Below, piece after piece: positions 1-5,300 of a stretch of DNA of 9,761 nt (position 1 is the first letter of the stretch; every line of letters begins with the position of its first letter). The position numbers were made by a program, and so were the translations under genes. Under the pieces are notes generated by a model. It had not been told where the DNA came from. It ran no database searches and saw only the letters and a list, made by a program, of their open reading frames with translations. Source of the DNA: an uncultured Methanobrevibacter sp. (GTDB lineage: Archaea; Methanobacteriota; Methanobacteria; Methanobacteriales; Methanobacteriaceae); NCBI RefSeq assembly GCF_937898925.1, contig NZ_CALDKF010000099.1, positions 1-9,761 on the forward strand. Direction: 5' to 3'.

Positions 1-8
1 ATAAAATT

Positions 9-29
9 ATACTTAAAACTGTTAAGTAT
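9..29. repeat. Perfect 8-bp inverted repeat, 5-nt loop
   Basis: ATACTTAA at 9-16 is exactly complementary to TTAAGTAT at 22-29, around the loop AACTG. On the plus strand no T-run follows, so it is not a classical terminator for a gene to the left. It lies about 80 bp upstream of the proposed adh TATA box. It could be an operator, the end of an upstream transcript, or chance in AT-rich DNA. Confidence 0.4.
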
Positions 30-44
30 TCAAAAAAATGATTA

Positions 45-67
45 ATTATTAAAAATTATTTAATAAT
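45..67. repeat. Perfect 9-bp AT-only inverted repeat, 5-nt loop
   Basis: ATTATTAAA at 45-53 pairs with TTTAATAAT at 59-67 around AATTA. Made only of A and T, it could arise by chance. It is notable only because a second perfect repeat with a loop of the same size (9-29) sits 37 bp away, centre to centre, in the same upstream region. Confidence 0.3.
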
Positions 68-100
68 GTATATGTAAATTTAAATAATATTCAATTCATT

Positions 101-117
101 AAGCAAATTTTATATAT
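101..117 (+). promoter_or_regulatory. Archaeal promoter (BRE/TATA) of the alcohol dehydrogenase
   Basis: TTTATATA at 109-116 is a near-ideal archaeal TATA box. The purine-rich stretch AAGCAAA just before it could be the TFB-recognition element. Normal archaeal spacing puts the transcription start near 138 and gives a leader of about 30 nt, which contains the AGGAAG ribosome-binding site at 157-162. Confidence 0.5.
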
Positions 118-169
118 CCCATCAAATATATCATTAATCACAATTTAATTTAAAAAAGGAAGTTTTATT

Positions 170-1234
170 ATGAAAGGATTTGGTATGATAAAAGTAGATG
201 AATCCGGTTGGATGGAAGTTGATGAACCTGTTGCAGGCCCTTTAGACGCTATATGTAAACCTATTGCAGTAGCTCCTTGTTCTTCTGACACTCACTTTTT
301 GCATGGAGGATCAGGTCCAGCAGAAAACAGAATCTTAGGACATGAAGCAGTAGCTGAAGTTCTTGAAGTTGGAGAATTGGTAACAAAATTCAAACCTGGT
401 GACAAGGTTATTGTCCCATGTACCACTCCTGATTGGTCTGAAAAAGGAGTGCAAGTAAAAGGAGGCAATAATGCTCACGACATTGACACAATGACCAGTT
501 TCAAGTTCTTATCAATCAAAGATGGAGTATTTGCAGAAAAGTTCTCTGTCAACTATGCTGATGCAAACTTAGTATTGCTTCCAGATGATGTGGATGTTGC
601 AGATGCATTAATGATCACCGACATGATGTCCACAGGTTTCTATGGAGTGGAAATGGCAAATGTAAACTTTGGGGATACAGTTGTCGTATTCGGTATAGGG
701 CCTGTAGGATTGATGGCAGTTGCTGGTGCAAAATTAAGAGGTGCAGGTAAGATATATGCTACTGGAAGCAGACCAAACTGTGCTGAACTTGCATTGGAAT
801 ATGGTGCAAGTGAAATCATCAGCTATAAAAATGGAAACACAGTAGAGCAAATCCTAGAAAAGAATGGGGAAAAAGTAGACTGTGTAATCATTGCAGGTGG
901 TAATTCAAGCACTTTCAATGAAGCGCTTCAATTGGTAAAAAGTAATGGATACATTGGAACCATCAATTTCTATGATATTGAAGATACATTTACAGTGCCA
1001 ACCTTCTTAACCGGTCTTGGAATGGCAGACATCAATATCAGAGGAGGTTTCTGTCCTGGTGGAGCTGTAAGAGCTGAAAAACTATTGAAATTGATTCAAA
1101 ACGATAGGATCCACCCAGGAAAAACATTCAATTATGAATTCCATGGATTTGAAAAAATCGAAGAAGCTTTCAAACTTATGGATGAAAAACCAAAAGACTT
1201 GATCAAACCTATCATTTACACAGATGACTTATAG
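170..1234 (+). CDS. adh: NADP-dependent zinc alcohol dehydrogenase, secondary-ADH type
   Basis: Medium-chain dehydrogenase/reductase of 354 residues that reversibly oxidises short (probably secondary) alcohols to ketones or aldehydes, in the cytoplasm. From the N-terminal MKGF to the C-terminal KDLIKP it reads like Thermoanaerobacter brockii ADH (352 residues, recalled). Catalytic zinc ligands are visible as Cys37, His58, Glu59 and Asp151 (in TDMMSTGF). The four-cysteine structural-zinc lobe is absent, as in that subfamily. The Rossmann motif GIGPVG is at 175-180, and GSR at 199-201 is the signature expected for NADP(H) rather than NAD. Substrate-pocket positions differ from T. brockii (see findings). 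AGGAAG lies 7 nt before the ATG and the start matches the family, so it is secure. It is monocistronic, with its own promoter and terminator. In methanogens such enzymes can supply NADPH, which needs an NADP:F420 oxidoreductase to feed methanogenesis; none is in this window. Confidence 0.93.
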   Translation: MKGFGMIKVDESGWMEVDEPVAGPLDAICKPIAVAPCSSDTHFLHGGSGPAENRILGHEAVAEVLEVGELVTKFKPGDKVIVPCTTPDWSEKGVQVKGGNNAHDIDTMTSFKFLSIKDGVFAEKFSVNYADANLVLLPDDVDVADALMITDMMSTGFYGVEMANVNFGDTVVVFGIGPVGLMAVAGAKLRGAGKIYATGSRPNCAELALEYGASEIISYKNGNTVEQILEKNGEKVDCVIIAGGNSSTFNEALQLVKSNGYIGTINFYDIEDTFTVPTFLTGLGMADINIRGGFCPGGAVRAEKLLKLIQNDRIHPGKTFNYEFHGFEKIEEAFKLMDEKPKDLIKPIIYTDDL

Positions 1235-1237
1235 TTG

Positions 1238-1298
1238 GTCTTTTATATTTTCTTTTTTTATTCTTTATTTTTTTACAATTTTTTTCTATTTTTATTTA
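1238..1298 (+). terminator. T-rich archaeal terminator of adh
   Basis: Directly after the TAG at 1232-1234 come repeated T-tracts of 4-8 residues (for example 1253-1259, 1268-1274 and 1279-1285) with no stable hairpin. This is the usual archaeal oligo-T terminator. The convergent minus-strand gene ends at 1338 and has no equally strong T-tract of its own in this gap. Confidence 0.65.
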
Positions 1299-1337
1299 AA
1301 CTACTATTTTCTTATTTTAAATTAAAATTATATTTTC

Positions 1338-1886
1338 TTAAAAATCCAATTGTTCTGCAATGCACATCTTACAGACTGCATTAGGAGAATCAACATTTGC
1401 ATCCTTTACAGGACAATAATACTTCCCATTTATTTCCTCTACATACAATGAACCAGGAAATGGAGTCCCCACAGGATGAATAGGCTCTTCAAGAATAAAA
1501 GTAGTGTATAGTGATATGATAGCATAAACCAAAGGAAATTTTGTTTTATGACTCAATGACTCCGAATTCTCATAGGATTGCAATGTTGCCACTGCATCTA
1601 TAAACTCATCCTTATCGATTTTATGAGTATAGTGATTGTTATTGCTCCTTACTTCCTTTAAGCGAGCTAAAAAGTATTTTGCATATATTCCATGACTTTT
1701 CTTTTTATAGCTGTCTTGAACATATTTGCTTTCCTCAATCAGTTCTGCATTGATTTCCATCAAGTCAAATACAGATACTGTTCCTGCATAATCCTTTAAT
1801 ACCTGTAAAAGAGCATCATTGGATATGCTATCCTCTCCAATAACAACATTTGAAAATTCCTTATACATTTCCTCATTTATAATCAT
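1338..1886 (-). CDS. DUF2115 (UPF0305) family protein, full length
   Basis: Archaeal protein of unknown function, 182 residues from the ATG at 1886, with no signal peptide. I assign it to DUF2115 from the C-terminal block HPVGTPFPG (from His137), then YYCPVK (Cys158), then a CKMCIAEQ ending (Cys172, Cys175). The spacing H-x20-C-x13-C-x2-C looks like a metal site, though this is inference. The N-terminal two-thirds is charged and probably helical. The frame stays open to a TTG at 1898, but GAGTGAT at 1890-1896 is placed for the ATG at 1886, so I prefer that start. It is the last gene of the minus-strand cluster, 93 bp after a shorter relative ending at 1980 with the same motif. Tandem DUF2115 genes suggest duplication with divergence. 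The family is confined mainly to methanogens and has no established activity that I know of. Confidence 0.85.
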   Translation of the reverse strand: MIINEEMYKEFSNVVIGEDSISNDALLQVLKDYAGTVSVFDLMEINAELIEESKYVQDSYKKKSHGIYAKYFLARLKEVRSNNNHYTHKIDKDEFIDAVATLQSYENSESLSHKTKFPLVYAIISLYTTFILEEPIHPVGTPFPGSLYVEEINGKYYCPVKDANVDSPNAVCKMCIAEQLDF

Positions 1887-1889
1887 GAA

Positions 1890-1896
1890 ATCACTC
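1890..1896 (-). promoter_or_regulatory. Ribosome-binding site favouring the ATG at 1886
   Basis: The minus strand reads GAGTGAT, then TTC, then ATG. Aligned to the archaeal anti-SD (GGAGGTGAT complement), this is the same geometry as the GGTGAT sites before metE, DUF1894 and the first zinc-ribbon gene. A TTG at 1898 would overlap the site and is less likely to be the start. Confidence 0.5.
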
Positions 1897-1920
1897 AATC
1901 ATTTTTAAAATGCATTTTTT

Positions 1921-1942
1921 ATTAAAAAAAAATTAAAAAATG
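1921..1942 (-). terminator. Oligo-T tracts after the short DUF2115-like gene
   Basis: Read on the minus strand there is T6 (1940-1935) followed by T9 (1932-1924), about 40 bp after the stop at 1980. This is enough for an archaeal terminator, perhaps a leaky one. It also lies within any leader of the next gene (start 1886), so read-through or a promoter very close to that gene must supply its transcript. Confidence 0.45.
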
Positions 1943-1979
1943 ATGAAATATATTTTCCTTAATGACTTAAATATATAAT

Positions 1980-2450
1980 TTATATAAATCCAAAGGAATA
2001 ACCTGCATTTTTGCAAACGCAATAACGACATAATGACCTTTCATCCTTAATGTGGATAATCCGGTTCTTGCATTTGTATTCACCGTTTTCCAAAAAGACA
2101 TCATCCTTTGCAGGATTATCACCAAAAGGATGCAGTGGCTTTTTAGCTATTAAAACCAGATAAAGAGAAAGTTCTCTTGTGAAATCCCTTGTTTCAATGT
2201 CTCCTGGATCATAAACGCTGAAATAATAGTTTACATCATCTTCTATATTCTTGATTACAGCATCTTTTATTTCATAGTCATCTTCAATATCCTTTTCGTA
2301 TATCTCATCATAAATTGAAGAGTTATAAATCGCTAATCGTTTTGTAATGCTATCGGGATATCTGTCATCTGTCGCTTTTCTCTTTAAATAGTCTATAGGG
2401 TAATCCTTTAGATTTTCTCTTATTTTTTCCAATAATTCTGTTGCTTTCAT
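1980..2450 (-). CDS. Short, divergent DUF2115-like protein
   Basis: Protein of 156 residues and unknown function. The C-terminal half repeats the plan of the neighbouring DUF2115 protein: KPLHPFGDNP with His107, then Cys127 in a GEYKCK segment, then Cys141 and Cys144 in CRYCVC. The spacing H-x19-C-x13-C-x2-C is nearly identical to H-x20-C-x13-C-x2-C in the downstream gene, with an extra Cys146. Overall identity is low and the N-terminus is shorter and acidic, so I call it a diverged paralogue, not a fragment; the frame is intact. A GTG at 2459 could add three residues, but AGGTG at 2457-2461 overlaps it and is correctly spaced for the ATG at 2450. No TATA box is visible in the 54 bp before it, so it probably depends on read-through from metE. 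Confidence 0.75.
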   Translation of the reverse strand: MKATELLEKIRENLKDYPIDYLKRKATDDRYPDSITKRLAIYNSSIYDEIYEKDIEDDYEIKDAVIKNIEDDVNYYFSVYDPGDIETRDFTRELSLYLVLIAKKPLHPFGDNPAKDDVFLENGEYKCKNRIIHIKDERSLCRYCVCKNAGYSFGFI

Positions 2451-2456
2451 GAATGA

Positions 2457-2461
2457 CACCT
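2457..2461 (-). promoter_or_regulatory. Ribosome-binding site selecting the ATG at 2450
   Basis: AGGTG followed by six nucleotides and ATG. The motif covers the alternative GTG start at 2459, which argues against the longer form. Confidence 0.5.
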
Positions 2462-2483
2462 AATAACAAATCAATGAAAATTA

Positions 2484-2502
2484 TAAAAAAAGTAAAAAAA
2501 AG
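2484..2502 (-). terminator. Oligo-T terminator (possibly partial) after metE
   Basis: On the minus strand, T8 (2501-2494) and T7 (2491-2485) follow the metE stop codon at 2507-2505 almost immediately. This fits an archaeal terminator. Because the next gene starts only 34 bp further on without a visible promoter, the terminator may be incomplete, lowering rather than blocking downstream expression. Confidence 0.5.
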
Positions 2503-2504
2503 AG

Positions 2505-3461
2505 TTAATTAAACTCTTTAGCCAAATCAGAGAGGATTCTTAGCTTTTCTTTTGCAATTGGAATATCTACTTTTCTAAGGCCGCAATCAGGATCAAGGAG
2601 CATGTTTTCCTTACCTACTGCTCTAATTCCCCTTTCAACCAAGGCTTTAACTTCCTCTTTGTCATCAACAGCATTAACTGCTGAATCAACACAACCGAAT
2701 CCTAATTTTTTGCCCTTAAGCAAATCGGCATTTGCTTCAAGAACACCAATATTCACATTGTTTCCTGCAAATTCACAATCCAATATATCAATAGGGAACT
2801 TTGCTATTTCCTTAAAGCATCCATCAAGATTACCGCAGACATGCATCCCCATAGGCATTTCAATGCCATCGGTAAGGATTCCTATCGCTTCTTTTGCAAC
2901 CTTCAAGTCAACCATGCCAGTAGATAAGAATGGCTCATCGATTTGAACATATTTTGCTCCAGCCTTCTCTGCTGACTCCACTTCACGTCTTAATGCATGA
3001 GCACAGTCAATGATAGCAGGATTTCTCTCCTTGTAAAATGATTCTAATCTTGAAGAGTGGACAATAGTGGAAGGTCCTGTCAACATAAGCTTGACTCCCT
3101 TTTTGCTTGCCTCATCCTCACTCATGCCCCTATCCTTAATCTCTCTTTTAAGAACATTTAGAGCAAATTTCAAGTCCTTAATCATTATATCAACTTGAGG
3201 GGCCCTTATCTTGGATACAATAACTGAAGAATTCATTTCATATGAGAATCCTGGAATATGCTTTACAAAGGAGCCTACCATATCCCCTCTTGGCTGACCG
3301 TCTCCTATAATGTCTATTCCACAGTCCAATTGCAACTTGACTGCCTCTTCAATAGCTATCTTATAAGGATCATACAATCCAATTGAAGACTTTATCTTTT
3401 CACCAAGAGTTTCAGGTTCCTTCAAATCAATCCCAAAACTACCTACAACAGTTGTAATCAA
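2505..3461 (-). CDS. metE: Archaeal methionine synthase (MesA / short MetE type)
   Basis: Cytoplasmic enzyme that methylates homocysteine to methionine. It corresponds to the C-terminal catalytic barrel of cobalamin-independent MetE without the folate-binding N-terminal half. Methanogen homologues (Methanothermobacter MTH775 type, called MesA in later literature) accept methyl groups from methylcobalamin in vitro, so the donor is probably a corrinoid protein. It has 318 residues from TTG at 3461, close to the roughly 310 of the family. The zinc ligands His207 and Cys209 (HVCGN), Glu230 and Cys293 (DPDCG) are all present. GDGQPRGDMV at 53-62 and QIDEP at 173-177 are typical substrate-site blocks. 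Start choice: the frame extends to an ATG at 3533 inside the upstream gene, but GGTGAT at 3465-3470 precedes the TTG by 3 nt, and the protein then begins MITTVVGS as family members do. It is third in the cluster, 34 bp after DUF1894. Confidence 0.9.
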   Translation of the reverse strand: MITTVVGSFGIDLKEPETLGEKIKSSIGLYDPYKIAIEEAVKLQLDCGIDIIGDGQPRGDMVGSFVKHIPGFSYEMNSSVIVSKIRAPQVDIMIKDLKFALNVLKREIKDRGMSEDEASKKGVKLMLTGPSTIVHSSRLESFYKERNPAIIDCAHALRREVESAEKAGAKYVQIDEPFLSTGMVDLKVAKEAIGILTDGIEMPMGMHVCGNLDGCFKEIAKFPIDILDCEFAGNNVNIGVLEANADLLKGKKLGFGCVDSAVNAVDDKEEVKALVERGIRAVGKENMLLDPDCGLRKVDIPIAKEKLRILSDLAKEFN

Positions 3462-3464
3462 ATA

Positions 3465-3470
3465 ATCACC
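3465..3470 (-). promoter_or_regulatory. Ribosome-binding site that fixes the metE TTG start
   Basis: GGTGAT, then TAT, then TTG. A strong motif at the standard spacing in front of a non-ATG codon, exactly where the family N-terminus begins. It makes the overlapping ATG at 3533 unlikely. Confidence 0.65.
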
Positions 3471-3495
3471 AAAATTTATGTTTTCATTTACAGGT

Positions 3496-3807
3496 CTAAT
3501 CAGTGCCAATATCCATTGCCCTAACGCTTTCAATCTCTTCTGGACTAATTGGAATCTTAATAGCTGCAGTTCCGTGGCAAGGTTTTGTATAAGTAATCAA
3601 TATGGCACCTTCATCTTCATTGATTCCCACAGGTATAGGTGGAAGTCCAATCAATCTTGCTCCCAATACCTTATCACCAGGGTTTACATGAATAAGCTCT
3701 TTGGAGTTTTCTTCAATAAGCTTGTAACATTGTTTAACTCCAGAACGTTGTACAAGTATTTCATAATCATCATTTTGTTGCAAATATGTTTCTAAACAGA
3801 AAGACAT
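3496..3807 (-). CDS. DUF1894 family methanogen protein
   Basis: Small protein of 103 residues, function unknown. Recognised as DUF1894 by recall: a KQCYKLIEE segment, then a PGDKV turn, then a hydrophobic IGLPPIPVGI core, then the YTKPCHGTA block and a charged helical end. Cysteines are scattered (5, 27 and 79) and do not form a CxxC pair. The start at ATG 3807 is supported by GGTGAT at 3812-3817, 4 nt upstream. The gene lies 50 bp after DUF1890 and 34 bp before the true metE start, with no terminator between them, so the three are probably co-transcribed. DUF1894 next to DUF1890 and methionine synthase is, as I recall, also found in Methanothermobacter (genes around MTH775-777). A partner role in methyl-group delivery or corrinoid handling is inference only. 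Confidence 0.88.
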   Translation of the reverse strand: MSFCLETYLQQNDDYEILVQRSGVKQCYKLIEENSKELIHVNPGDKVLGARLIGLPPIPVGINEDEGAILITYTKPCHGTAAIKIPISPEEIESVRAMDIGTD

Positions 3808-3857
3808 CTAAATCACCATCATTAAATAATAATTGATAAATTCTATTAAAATAATAA

Positions 3858-4316
3858 TTATTCTTCTAAAGTTTTCAAGTATTTGTCAAATCTAACCTTA
3901 ATTGGATTTGGATTATGGAATGCTCTTACAGCAATGATATCTGCATCAGTAGAGGATTCTACCATGTCTGCAAATTCTGCAACTTCATCCCCATCTCTTG
4001 AGAATACAATTGCAAGCGCCTTGCATTTCAATATATGATAATAGGTTATGAAGAAAGTAGCTGCTGCATCCTTGTGAACGCAACCTACCAATAAGTCATA
4101 ATCTCCCTCTTCGATTTCATCCAAACACTTTTCAATATCTACTCTTTTTTTAACGTAAACCCCTTCAGGATCTGAAATATCCAATATCTTTCCTGCTGCA
4201 GGATTGCTTGATACAGTAACATCATATCCCATTTGATTCAATTTATATGAAGCATACAATCCAATAGGAGTTTGTGAAGGAGCTTCAGGACATCCAAGTA
4301 AAACTAATGCTTTCAT
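3858..4316 (-). CDS. DUF1890 family methanogen protein
   Basis: 152 residues, cytoplasmic, function unknown. Assigned to DUF1890 from the opening MKALVLLGCPEAPSQTPIG, the phrase GYDVTVSSNPAA, and the DLLVGCVHKDAAATFF block. Alternating hydrophobic strands and helices (KALVLLG, YDLLVGC, CKALAIVFS) suggest a Rossmann- or flavodoxin-like alpha/beta fold. A methanogen member has, as I recall, a structural-genomics structure but no assigned activity. Cys9, Cys79 and His81 sit at strand ends where ligands or substrates usually bind in such folds. There is no DxHxxG cobalamin motif, so corrinoid binding of the usual type is not supported. The start at ATG 4316 is preceded by GTGAT 3 nt upstream. It is the first gene of the metE cluster, divergent from the DUF3795 gene. 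Confidence 0.88.
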   Translation of the reverse strand: MKALVLLGCPEAPSQTPIGLYASYKLNQMGYDVTVSSNPAAGKILDISDPEGVYVKKRVDIEKCLDEIEEGDYDLLVGCVHKDAAATFFITYYHILKCKALAIVFSRDGDEVAEFADMVESSTDADIIAVRAFHNPNPIKVRFDKYLKTLEE

Positions 4317-4370
4317 TTTATCACTTTAAAAATTTTTAATTTTAATATTATTTCTTAAAATAATTAATCA

Positions 4371-4385
4371 CTTTATATTTCTGTC
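4371..4385 (-). promoter_or_regulatory. Proposed promoter of the DUF1890-DUF1894-metE cluster
   Basis: The minus strand reads GACAGAAATATAAAG, with a TATA-like AATATAAA core at 4372-4379. The expected transcription start is near 4350, giving a leader of about 35 nt before the ATG at 4316. It is the best-placed TATA candidate in the 173-bp divergent region, which is generally AT-rich, so confidence is limited. Confidence 0.35.
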
Positions 4386-4429
4386 AATAGTTATAAATAA
4401 AATTAATTAATATAAACAGCCAATATAAT

Positions 4430-4440
4430 TTTATAAAAAT
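4430..4440 (+). promoter_or_regulatory. Proposed promoter of the DUF3795 gene
   Basis: TTTATAAAA at 4430-4438 resembles an archaeal TATA box, with an expected start near 4460 and a leader of about 30 nt. No GGTGAT or GGAGG motif lies before the ATG at 4490, unlike most genes here. AT-richness makes the assignment uncertain. Confidence 0.3.
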
Positions 4441-4489
4441 AGAAAAATGGAATCTTAAAAAAGAAAAATCTATAAAAATAACGATTAAT

Positions 4490-5035
4490 ATGACAACCAA
4501 AAAATTTAAAAGAAATGACTTATGCTTATCCTTATGCGGATTGAACTGCAGTTTATGCCCTATGCTTATTAGAGGAGGATGCACAGGTTGCCGTGAAGGC
4601 AGTTCCTGCTATAAAGTTTGCAATTTTGCACCTTGCAGCATTGAACATGGAAACATTGATTACTGCTTTGAATGTGAAGAGTACCCTTGTGAAAAGTATG
4701 ATGGAGTTGACTTGCATGATTCTCTAATTACACATAGAAATCAAAAGAAAGATATGGAAAAAGCAAAAAGAATAGGAATAGAGAATTACAGAAAAGAACA
4801 GATGCTAAAAAAAGAAATTCTTAATAGGCTTTTAGCAGAGTATGATACAGGCCGTAGAGATGTATTCTTTTGCTTAGCAGTTAATTTGCTTGAATTAGAT
4901 GATTTAGAAATCATACTAAAAGAAGCGGATGAACAAACTGTAAACATGAACTTAAATGATAAATCTGACTTTATGAAAAAAGCATTAAATGAGTGTGGTG
5001 AAAGAAGAAACATTGAACTGAAATTACGTAGATAA
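4490..5035 (+). CDS. DUF3795 cysteine-rich protein
   Basis: 181 residues. The first 70 hold twelve cysteines (12, 16, 20, 23, 31, 34, 40, 44, 49, 59, 62, 67) arranged around CGLNCSLCP, GGCTGC, a CNFAPC segment and CFECEEYPC. This matches the DUF3795 pattern. The cysteines could hold zinc or iron-sulfur clusters; which one cannot be told from sequence, and no radical-SAM CxxxCxxC core is obvious beyond chance spacing. Residues 80-181 are lysine/glutamate-rich and helical, without further motifs. The start at ATG 4490 has no clear ribosome-binding motif, but CGLNC close to the N-terminus is normal for the family, so no extension is needed. It is a single gene, divergent from the metE cluster and convergent with the zinc-ribbon genes. 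Function unknown. Confidence 0.82.
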   Translation: MTTKKFKRNDLCLSLCGLNCSLCPMLIRGGCTGCREGSSCYKVCNFAPCSIEHGNIDYCFECEEYPCEKYDGVDLHDSLITHRNQKKDMEKAKRIGIENYRKEQMLKKEILNRLLAEYDTGRRDVFFCLAVNLLELDDLEIILKEADEQTVNMNLNDKSDFMKKALNECGERRNIELKLRR

Positions 5036-5130
5036 TTAAAATAAAAATAGAAATAAAGTAAAAATAAACTAAAAATGAAATAAAAATAGAAATAAAATAA
5101 AAATAAAATAAGAAGAGAAATAAATAAATT
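5036..5130. repeat. A-rich low-complexity tract, T-rich on the minus strand
   Basis: Nearly all AAATAAAAATAG-like units: a 19-bp stretch at 5039-5057 recurs exactly at 5078-5096. On the minus strand it presents many T4-T5 tracts just after the zinc-ribbon operon stop at 5136, so it probably acts as that operon's terminator. It gives the plus-strand DUF3795 gene no T-run terminator. Confidence 0.5.
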
Positions 5131-5135
5131 GTTAA

Positions 5136-5273
5136 TTAGTCATCACTACTGCCACCATTATAAACAGAACCTGGTGCAAAAGGATCCAATGGATGAGTTC
5201 TCATCCAATATCCACAGTTCCAGCAACGACCGTCACTATCCAATGGAAAACCGCAAATCGGACAAATAAGCAT
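5136..5273 (-). CDS. Zinc-ribbon microprotein, 45 aa (ZnR-A)
   Basis: A 45-residue protein, easily missed because of its size. It opens MLICPICG and carries a second knuckle CWNCGYW, so Cys4, Cys7, Cys17 and Cys20 form a C-x2-C-x9-C-x2-C zinc ribbon. The tail contains HPLDPFAPGS and ends in SSDD. GGTGAT at 5278-5283 sits 4 nt before the ATG, a textbook signal that supports real translation. It follows the 44-residue paralogue by 27 bp, so the two form an operon. Small CPxCG zinc-finger proteins are widespread in archaea (studied in Haloferax volcanii), with roles in stress and adaptation, often as protein-protein adaptors. The specific function here is unknown. Confidence 0.8.
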   Translation of the reverse strand: MLICPICGFPLDSDGRCWNCGYWMRTHPLDPFAPGSVYNGGSSDD

Positions 5274-5300
5274 AATAATCACCTAAATAAATAAACTCCT

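Noticed and set aside
1966..1978. TATA-like TTATATATTTAAG on the minus strand as promoter of the long DUF2115 gene
   Set aside because: A start about 25 nt downstream would place the T6/T9 tracts inside the leader, and AT-rich chance matches are common; not strong enough to list.
2602..2946. 114-codon plus-strand ORF
   Set aside because: Shadow of metE; Ser/Pro/Phe-rich, typical of antisense reading.
3462..3533. N-terminal 24-codon extension of methionine synthase from the ATG at 3533
   Set aside because: Overlaps the DUF1894 gene, lacks a family counterpart as I recall it, and the TTG at 3461 has a strong GGTGAT site.
3478..3795. 105-codon plus-strand ORF
   Set aside because: Shadow of the DUF1894 gene, with composition unlike a folded protein.
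4384..4584. 66-codon minus-strand ORF rich in hydrophobic residues
   Set aside because: Antisense to the cysteine-coding start of the DUF3795 gene and to the AT-rich divergent promoter region; hydrophobicity is what T-rich DNA yields. No ribosome-binding site.
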